Positions 52,476 to 64,000 of a stretch of 64,000 bases of DNA are shown in pieces. Position 1 is the first letter of the stretch. The number at the start of each line of letters is the position of its first letter. The translations under genes and the position numbers were made by a program. The notes beneath the pieces are model-generated. The model saw only the letters and a list, made by a program, of their open reading frames with translations. It searched no databases and was not told the DNA's origin. The stretch covers positions 124,001-188,000 of the forward strand of contig NZ_JACHMN010000001.1 of NCBI RefSeq assembly GCF_014204945.1, given 5' to 3'. Source of the DNA: Allocatelliglobosispora scoriae (GTDB taxonomy: Bacteria > Actinomycetota > Actinomycetes > Mycobacteriales > Micromonosporaceae).

Positions 52476-55328
52476 ATGCCAGAACTATCACGAAGGCAGG
52501 TATTGGGGGCCGCGGTCGCCGGAGCCGGGGCGACCCTCGCTCCGGTGGCGTGGACCGCGGCGGCCTCGGCCGGCGCGGTGGTCCCAGCCCAGGTGCTCGC
52601 CGCCAACGACCTCGCCCTGTGGTACGACGAGAGTGCCGGGACCGATTGGCTGCGCGCGCTCCCCGTCGGCAACGGACGCCTGGGCGCCATGGTGTTCGGC
52701 AACACCGATACCGAACGGCTGCAGCTCAACGAGGACACCGTCTGGGCCGGTGGCCCCCACGACTACAGCAACGCGCAGGGCGCGGGCGCGGTGGCCGAGA
52801 TCCGGCGCCTGGTCTTCGCCAACCAGTGGAGCCAGGCCCAGAGCCTGATCGATCAGACCCTGCTCGGGCGGCCCGCCGCTCAGCTCGCCTACCAGACGGT
52901 CGGCGACCTGCGCCTGGCACTTCCCTCCGGCGGGTCCTCGCAGTACAACCGCTACCTGGACCTGACCACCGCCACCACCACGGTCTCCTATCTGCAGAAC
53001 GGCGTCCGCTACCAGCGGGAGGTCTTCGCCAGCGCACCGGACCAGGTCATCGCCGTACGCCTGACGGCCGACCGGACGGGGTCGATCACCTTCACGATGT
53101 CGTTCGCCAGCTCGCAGCGCGTGACGTCGTCCAGTCCGGACGGCACGACGATCGCGATGGACGGCAGGTCCGGAGATCAACGGGGGATCGCCGGGTCTGT
53201 GCGCTTCCTCGCGCTGGCCAAAGCGATCACCACGGGCGGGAGCACCAGCAGTTCGAACGGCACCCTTCGGGTCACCAACGCCGACAGCGTGACGCTGCTG
53301 ATCTCCATCGGGTCCAGCTACGTCAGCTACGCCAGCGTCAACGGCGACTACCAGGGCGTCGCCCGGTCCCGGCTGAGCGCGGCCCAGGGGATCGCCTATG
53401 ACACGCTCCGCAGCCGGCACGTGGCCGACTACCAGGCGCTGTTCGGTCGGGTCACCCTCGACCTGGGCCGGACCTCGGCGGCCGACCAGACCACCGACGT
53501 CCGGATCGCCCAGCACAACTCGGTCAGCGACCCGCAGTTCTCCGCGCTCCTCTTCCAGTACGGGCGCTACCTGCTGATCTCGTCCTCGCGACCGGGCACC
53601 CAGCCCGCCAACCTGCAGGGCATCTGGAATGACTCGCTGACCCCGGCCTGGGACTCGAAGTACACGCTCAACGCCAACCTGCCGATGAACTACTGGCACG
53701 CCAACACCACCAACCTGGCAGAGTGCTTCGAGCCGGTGTTCCGGATGATCAACGACCTCACGACCACCGGCGCCCGGGTGGCCCAGGTACAGTACGGCGC
53801 CGGCGGCTGGGTGACGCACCACAACACCGACGCGTGGCGGGGCGCCTCGGTGGTGGACTTCGCGGCGGCCGGCATGTGGCAGACCGGTGGTGCCTGGCTG
53901 GCCACCATGATCTGGGACCACTACCTGTTCAGCGGGGACATCGCGTTCCTGCGGCAGTACTACCCGGCGTTGAAGGGGGCCGCGCAGTTCTTCCTGGACA
54001 CCCTGGTCCAGGAGCCGACCCTCGGATACCTGGTCACCAACCCGTCGAACTCGCCCGAGCTGAACCACCACTCCGGAGTCAGCGTGTGCGCCGGACCCAC
54101 CATGGACAACCAGATCCTGCGTGACCTGTTCAACGGCGTCGCCCAGGCGAGCCAGGTGCTCGCCGTGGACAGCGACTTCCGGACCAGGGCCCTGGCCGCC
54201 AGGGACCGGCTGCCCCCGATGCGGGTCGGCTCCCGCGGCAACATCATGGAGTGGCTCTACGACTGGGGGGAGACCGAGCAGACCCACCGGCACATCTCCC
54301 ACCTGTACGGCCTGCACCCCAGCAACCAGATCACCAAGCGCGGCACTCCGGCGCTGTACAGCGCGGCGCGGCGCACCCTCGAGCTTCGCGGCGACGACGG
54401 CACCGGCTGGTCGCTCGCCTGGAAGATCAATTTCTGGGCGCGGATGGAGGAGGGCACCCGCGCGCACGACGCGATCCGCCTGCTCGCGCGGACGGACCGG
54501 CTGGCGCCGAACATGTTCGACCTCCACCCGCCGTTCCAGATCGATGGCAACTTCGGTGCCACCTCCGGTATCGCCGAGATGCTCCTGCAGAGCCACAACG
54601 GCGAGCTGCACGTGCTGCCGGCGCTTCCGTCCGCCTGGCCCAACGGCAAAGTGACCGGCCTGCGCGGACGGGGCGGGTACACGGTGGACGCGACGTGGAG
54701 CGCCGGCCAGGCTGGCGAGATCGTCGTCCGAGCCGACCGCACCGGCACCGTCAACGTGCGCAGCCGCGCGCTGGCCGGAACCTTCCAGGTCGTCGACACG
54801 ACCACCGGAAGCGTCGTCACGGTGACCAAGCCGGAATCCGACGTCATGGCGCTGCCGGTCCAGTCCGGGCGGACGTACCGGGCGACCATCGTGCCGGTCG
54901 GCAACCCGATTCCGGCGGGCTACGCGCGGATCGTCAACGGCACGACCGGTCTGGCGCTCGACAGCGGCGGCAATGTCGCCTCGGGATCGAACGTGAAGCA
55001 GTGGACCTGGGACGGGTCGACGAACCTGCAATGGCAGTTCATCGACCTGGGCAGCGGGTGGTACCGGATCGTCAACCGCACCAACGGGATGGTCGCCGAC
55101 AGCTGGGGCAACACCGCCAACGGGGCGCCCTGCCGGCAGTCGGCGTGGAACGGCGGCGTCAACCAGCAGTGGCGGCTCACCTCCGTAGGCAGCGGCCGCT
55201 ACCAGATCATCAACCGGGGTACGAGCACCTCGCTGGATGGCATGGGCAGCTCGACGGCCGGATCGACGTGCGCCATGTGGGCTCCCAACACGAACACCAA
55301 CAACCAATGGACCATCGTCGCGATCTGA
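52476..55328 (+). CDS. secreted GH95 alpha-L-fucosidase with ricin-type lectin domain
   Basis: A 950-residue protein with a Tat signal (SRRQVLG then AAVAGAGATL). The GH95 domain opens NDLALWYDESAGTDWLRALP (VGNGRLGAM, LNEDTVWAGGP) and contains NANLPMNYW (catalytic Asn), SPELNHHSG (catalytic Glu) and FQIDGNFGATSGIAEML (catalytic Asp). Residues from about 820 form a trefoil of the SGGNVASGSNVKQWTW type ending NNQWTIV. GH95 enzymes invert alpha-1,2-linked L-fucose, as in fucosylated xyloglucan; some family members act on L-galactose. ATG 52476 has GGAGGA just before it. It is the only clear fucosidase gene and matches the catabolic genes at 32.8-42.8 kb. Confidence 0.94.
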   Translation: MPELSRRQVLGAAVAGAGATLAPVAWTAAASAGAVVPAQVLAANDLALWYDESAGTDWLRALPVGNGRLGAMVFGNTDTERLQLNEDTVWAGGPHDYSNAQGAGAVAEIRRLVFANQWSQAQSLIDQTLLGRPAAQLAYQTVGDLRLALPSGGSSQYNRYLDLTTATTTVSYLQNGVRYQREVFASAPDQVIAVRLTADRTGSITFTMSFASSQRVTSSSPDGTTIAMDGRSGDQRGIAGSVRFLALAKAITTGGSTSSSNGTLRVTNADSVTLLISIGSSYVSYASVNGDYQGVARSRLSAAQGIAYDTLRSRHVADYQALFGRVTLDLGRTSAADQTTDVRIAQHNSVSDPQFSALLFQYGRYLLISSSRPGTQPANLQGIWNDSLTPAWDSKYTLNANLPMNYWHANTTNLAECFEPVFRMINDLTTTGARVAQVQYGAGGWVTHHNTDAWRGASVVDFAAAGMWQTGGAWLATMIWDHYLFSGDIAFLRQYYPALKGAAQFFLDTLVQEPTLGYLVTNPSNSPELNHHSGVSVCAGPTMDNQILRDLFNGVAQASQVLAVDSDFRTRALAARDRLPPMRVGSRGNIMEWLYDWGETEQTHRHISHLYGLHPSNQITKRGTPALYSAARRTLELRGDDGTGWSLAWKINFWARMEEGTRAHDAIRLLARTDRLAPNMFDLHPPFQIDGNFGATSGIAEMLLQSHNGELHVLPALPSAWPNGKVTGLRGRGGYTVDATWSAGQAGEIVVRADRTGTVNVRSRALAGTFQVVDTTTGSVVTVTKPESDVMALPVQSGRTYRATIVPVGNPIPAGYARIVNGTTGLALDSGGNVASGSNVKQWTWDGSTNLQWQFIDLGSGWYRIVNRTNGMVADSWGNTANGAPCRQSAWNGGVNQQWRLTSVGSGRYQIINRGTSTSLDGMGSSTAGSTCAMWAPNTNTNNQWTIVAI

Positions 55329-58267
<2,939 letters not shown>

Positions 58268-58273
58268 TCAAGA

Positions 58274-58311
58274 AAATCTCGGGGCCATCCGCGCGGATGG
58301 CCCCGAGATTT
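58274..58311. terminator. perfect bidirectional hairpin terminator
   Basis: AAATCTCGGGGCCATCCGC is followed directly by its exact complement (19-bp arms), between convergent genes. Confidence 0.85.
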
Positions 58312-58334
58312 CTATTGCCACGGACGCAATCGGG

Positions 58335-61109
<2,775 letters not shown>

Positions 61110-61114
61110 TTAGA

Positions 61115-63985
61115 TCAGGGCAGGGTCCACTTCTGGTTGGCGCCGCCGTGGCATGTCCACAGGTGTACGGCCTGGCCGTCGGCCGAGCTGTTGTTGGACA
61201 CGTCGAGGCACTTGCCGCTCTGCGGGTTGCGCAGCGAGCCGTCGGCCTGTGCCGACCAGACCTGTGGCGCGCCTCCGGTGCAGGTCCACAGCTGGATCTT
61301 CGTCCCGTCCGCCGATGCCCCGCCGCTGACGTCGAGGCACTTGCCGAGGGCCTTGATGGTCGAGTTCGGTGTCACGGTCCATACCTGCGAGGTACCGCTG
61401 TTGCAGGTGTAGATCTGGATCTGGGTGCCGTCTGCGGTCGCGCCGCCGCGCACGTCCAGACACTTGCCGGCCAGCCCCTTGATCGGACCGGTGCCGGCAG
61501 TACCGCCGCTGGTGGTGAGGGTGAACGAATCGACGTCGTAGAGGAAGCCGGTGCCGGAGCCGGTGAAGGTGAGGTAGAGGGTCGTGGTGCTGCTCGGCGG
61601 GTTGGCGATCGCGCCGCTGACCGTGGCGAACGTGTCCCACGAGCCGGTGACGGGTACGGTCGCCGAGCCGAGCACGGTACCCGTGGGGCTTCCCGCACGG
61701 ATCTGGAGCGTGCCGCCGGCGCCGGCCGAGGAGACCCGGGCGGTGAATGCCGTCACGTTGTTGATCCGGTAGGGATCGAACGCGATCCAGTCGCCGCTGT
61801 TGATGTCACCGACGGTCTTGCCGCCTTCGGCGGTGGTCTTGTCGAAGGTGGCGACCCCGGGCGAGGTCTTGAAGTGCTCGGCCTGCCGCTTGCGTGGTTG
61901 CAGGATGTGCTGGGTGTGCGTGGTGAGGCCGCCCGCGTCGGTGTACTCGGCGTCGAAGACTCCGAAGATGTTGGCCGCGTCGTCGTGCTCCCCGTCGACG
62001 GGGACGGCGATCGACCCGGTGCATCCGCTCCGGGAGGTGATCTGGTGGCCGTGGTTGTCGTGGCCGAGCACGTAGGTCATCTTGACCCTGGTGCAGTCGA
62101 TCGCGGCGTCCTCCGGGTCGGTCGCCGTGATGCTGAACGGGACCGTGTCACCGAAGCTGAACAACTGGCCGTTGGCCGGGGTGCTGATGGTCACCGTCGG
62201 CGCGGTGTTGCCGACGCCGATCTGCACGCTCGCCGTCCCGGTGGCGCCCTGCGGATCCCGCACGGTCAGCGTGGCGTTGTAGGTGCCGTTCGTGGTGTAC
62301 GTCTTGGTCGGGTTGGCGGCCGATGAGGTGGTGCCGTCACCGAACGCCCAGGAATAGGTGAGGGTTCCGCCTTCGGGGTCGGACGACCCGGCGGAGGAGA
62401 AGTTCACGGTCAAGGGAGCCGTGCCGGAGGTCCGGTCGGCCGTCGCGACGGCGGTCGGCGCCCGGTTGCCGCTGCCGACGTAGTCGTAGCGGTACAGGGC
62501 CGAGTTGGCGTCGCCGTTGTAGTAGCCGGTGCCGTAGTCCAACACGTACAGCGCGCCGTCGGGTCCGAAGGTCATGTCCATGACCTGCTTGCCGTTCCAC
62601 GGGAAGTTCTCGATGGCGCCGAGGGTGCCGTCGGAGTTGACGTGGATCGGCTTGATCCAGCCTCGACCGAATTCGCCGGCGAAGAACTGCCCGTCGAATC
62701 CCTGCGGGAACTTGGTGTTGGAAGCCAGTGCGGCGTCGTACCGGTAGACGGGGCCGGCCATCGGGGACTCCGAGCCGCCGCCGAACTCCGACGGGGAGCC
62801 GGCGTCGCCGGCGTAGCGGATCCAGGCCGGTTTCGCGCCCGGCAAGGTGGGCAGGCCGGTGTTGCGGAACGAGTTGTTGGTCGCGCCGCCCGTGCAGTTG
62901 TACTTCGCTCCGGCGGTGTTGTTGGCGAAGTCCCACTCGGCGTAGGTTTCGTTCGAGGTGTTCGTGCCGGTGCAGTAGGGCCAGCCGTAGAAGCCCGGCC
63001 CGGTGACCCGGTTGAACTCGACCTGCCCGCTTGGCCCCCGGTTGGTGGTGGCGCCGGAGTCCGGGCCGTAATCGCCGACGTAGACCACGCCGGTGGCCTT
63101 GTCGACGCTCATCCGGAACGGATTGCGGAATCCCATCGCGTAGATCTCGGGACGGGTCCGCGCGTCCGAGTCGACGAACATGTTGCCGGCCGGGATCGAG
63201 TAGGTTCCGTTCGTCTCCACCTTGATCCGAAGGATCTTGCCGCGTAGGTCGTTGGTATTGGCCGCCGATCGCTGGGAGTCGAAGGCGGGATTGCGGTTGG
63301 TCCGCTCGTCGAGCGGGGCGTAGCCCGCGGATTCGAACGGGTTGCTGTCCTCGCCGGTGGACAGGTAGAGATTGCCCGCCGCGTCGAAGTCGATGTCGCC
63401 GCCGGCGTGGCAGCAGATGCCCCGGTCGGCGGCGACGTCGAGGATGTCGACCTTGCTCGACTGGTTGACGGTGAAGTCGGAGTTCAGGGTGAACCGGGAG
63501 AGCCGGTTGACGCCTTGCCACGCCGACCAGTTGCTGCCGGTGGTGGGCGCGTCTCCGCTCGGGGTCGACAGCGGTGGGGCGTAGTACAGGTAGATGTGGC
63601 GGTTGGTCGCGAAGTTCGGGTCGACCCCGATACCCTGCAGGCCGTCCTCGTCGTGGGTGTATACCGGGATGTTGCCGACCACGGCCGTGTTGCCGGCCGC
63701 ATCGGTGCGGCGCAGCGTGCCGTTGCGCGCGGTATGCAGTACCGACCGGTCCGGCAGTGCGGCGAGGGTCATCGGCTCGCCCATCTCGGAGAGCCCTTTG
63801 GCCAGCGTGACCTGCTGGAAATCGGTGCTGACGATGGGATGAGCCTCGGCCGGCGCGGGGCCGCCGAGCCCGGCGGGGCCTGCGGTGATGACGGCCGTCA
63901 CGCCGGTCGCGGCCAGCAGTAACGCCGAGCCGATGGAGAACCATCGTCTGGCACCCGATACGGCGCGGGTGTGCTTTGTGGACAT
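61115..63985 (-). CDS. secreted PQQ-dependent sugar dehydrogenase with PKD, CBM6-like and CBM13 domains
   Basis: A 956-residue exported protein. After the signal peptide (ending EAH near 48), residues to about 500 form a GSDH (soluble glucose/sorbosone dehydrogenase) beta-propeller: GEPMTLAALPDRSVLHTARN, HDEDGLQGIGVDPNF, CCHAGGDIDFDAAGNLYLST and DLRGKILRIKVETNG. A PKD domain (about 505-590, GDGTTSSAANPTKTYTTNGT) follows, then an Ig/metal-like part, a CBM6/35-like domain (AEHFKTSPGVATFDKTTAEG) and CBM13. It would oxidise sugars outside the cell with PQQ and could donate electrons, for example to LPMOs. No PQQ biosynthesis genes are here. AGGAAGG precedes the ATG, 15 bases from the window end. 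Confidence 0.88.
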   Translation of the reverse strand: MSTKHTRAVSGARRWFSIGSALLLAATGVTAVITAGPAGLGGPAPAEAHPIVSTDFQQVTLAKGLSEMGEPMTLAALPDRSVLHTARNGTLRRTDAAGNTAVVGNIPVYTHDEDGLQGIGVDPNFATNRHIYLYYAPPLSTPSGDAPTTGSNWSAWQGVNRLSRFTLNSDFTVNQSSKVDILDVAADRGICCHAGGDIDFDAAGNLYLSTGEDSNPFESAGYAPLDERTNRNPAFDSQRSAANTNDLRGKILRIKVETNGTYSIPAGNMFVDSDARTRPEIYAMGFRNPFRMSVDKATGVVYVGDYGPDSGATTNRGPSGQVEFNRVTGPGFYGWPYCTGTNTSNETYAEWDFANNTAGAKYNCTGGATNNSFRNTGLPTLPGAKPAWIRYAGDAGSPSEFGGGSESPMAGPVYRYDAALASNTKFPQGFDGQFFAGEFGRGWIKPIHVNSDGTLGAIENFPWNGKQVMDMTFGPDGALYVLDYGTGYYNGDANSALYRYDYVGSGNRAPTAVATADRTSGTAPLTVNFSSAGSSDPEGGTLTYSWAFGDGTTSSAANPTKTYTTNGTYNATLTVRDPQGATGTASVQIGVGNTAPTVTISTPANGQLFSFGDTVPFSITATDPEDAAIDCTRVKMTYVLGHDNHGHQITSRSGCTGSIAVPVDGEHDDAANIFGVFDAEYTDAGGLTTHTQHILQPRKRQAEHFKTSPGVATFDKTTAEGGKTVGDINSGDWIAFDPYRINNVTAFTARVSSAGAGGTLQIRAGSPTGTVLGSATVPVTGSWDTFATVSGAIANPPSSTTTLYLTFTGSGTGFLYDVDSFTLTTSGGTAGTGPIKGLAGKCLDVRGGATADGTQIQIYTCNSGTSQVWTVTPNSTIKALGKCLDVSGGASADGTKIQLWTCTGGAPQVWSAQADGSLRNPQSGKCLDVSNNSSADGQAVHLWTCHGGANQKWTLP

Positions 63986-64000
63986 GAACTGCCTTCCTGG

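Noticed and set aside
58274-58311. Perfect palindrome as an attachment or transposon end site
   Set aside because: Its place between convergent stops and lack of any recombinase or target repeat favour a terminator.

Overview
The window is high-GC DNA with GTG/ATG starts, GGAGG-type ribosome sites, overlapping stop/start codons and many long spurious frames. MEDS/STAS and HATPase regulators, an MsiK-style sugar ABC importer without its ATPase, a PASTA-less Ser/Thr kinase and many CBM13-tagged secreted hydrolases point to a soil actinomycete, probably near Micromonosporaceae (Actinoplanes/Micromonospora relatives). That placement is inference from gene content. No tRNA, rRNA, CRISPR array, transposase or integrase was seen.

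Region 1 (1-20.6 kb) is a mixed, mostly regulatory stretch. It opens with a tight four-gene operon (InhA-type SDR, FabG-type SDR, acyl-adenylating ligase, LuxC-type acyl reductase) suited to making or reducing a fatty acyl chain to an aldehyde. MEDS-STAS / HATPase switch modules follow (one STAS gene carries an in-frame stop), with an EAL-DICT protein, a GT8 glycosyltransferase, two related small secreted proteins, a transmembrane Ser/Thr kinase, a lone secreted lectin, a methyltransferase, a glutaredoxin-like membrane protein, a K+ channel, and an OmpR/EnvZ-type pair whose kinase shows an apparent frameshift.

Region 2 (20.9-31.7 kb) is a hemicellulose locus: two GH10 xylanases, a GH54 arabinofuranosidase, an SGNH acetyl esterase, a CBM2-tagged esterase and a PaaX-like regulator. 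At its edge lies a one-piece membrane sigma factor with an outside AbfB (CBM42) arabinose-binding domain.

Region 3 (32.8-42.8 kb) looks like a non-phosphorylating L-fucose (or related 6-deoxy-/L-sugar) catabolic cluster: ABC importer, YiiL-type mutarotase, aldose 1-dehydrogenase, lactonase, enolase-superfamily dehydratase, KduD-like dehydrogenase, a zinc dehydrogenase and an FCD-GntR regulator. Copies of a TATGAYGTCATA palindrome lie before these genes and continue into region 4.

Region 4 (42.9-64 kb) is a run of secreted polysaccharide enzymes, nearly all carrying ricin-type CBM13 modules: two GH141-like beta-helix proteins, GH62, GH43-CBM6, GH95 alpha-L-fucosidase, GH54, three CE1/PHB-depolymerase-like esterases and a PQQ-type sugar dehydrogenase. 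Together the genes would strip arabinose, acetyl/feruloyl and fucose decorations from xylan or xyloglucan, cut the xylan backbone, import the released sugar, and sense arabinose at the membrane. LacI-type AACGTT palindromes, GAAAGTTTC sites and TATGAYGTCATA palindromes suggest at least three overlapping regulons.
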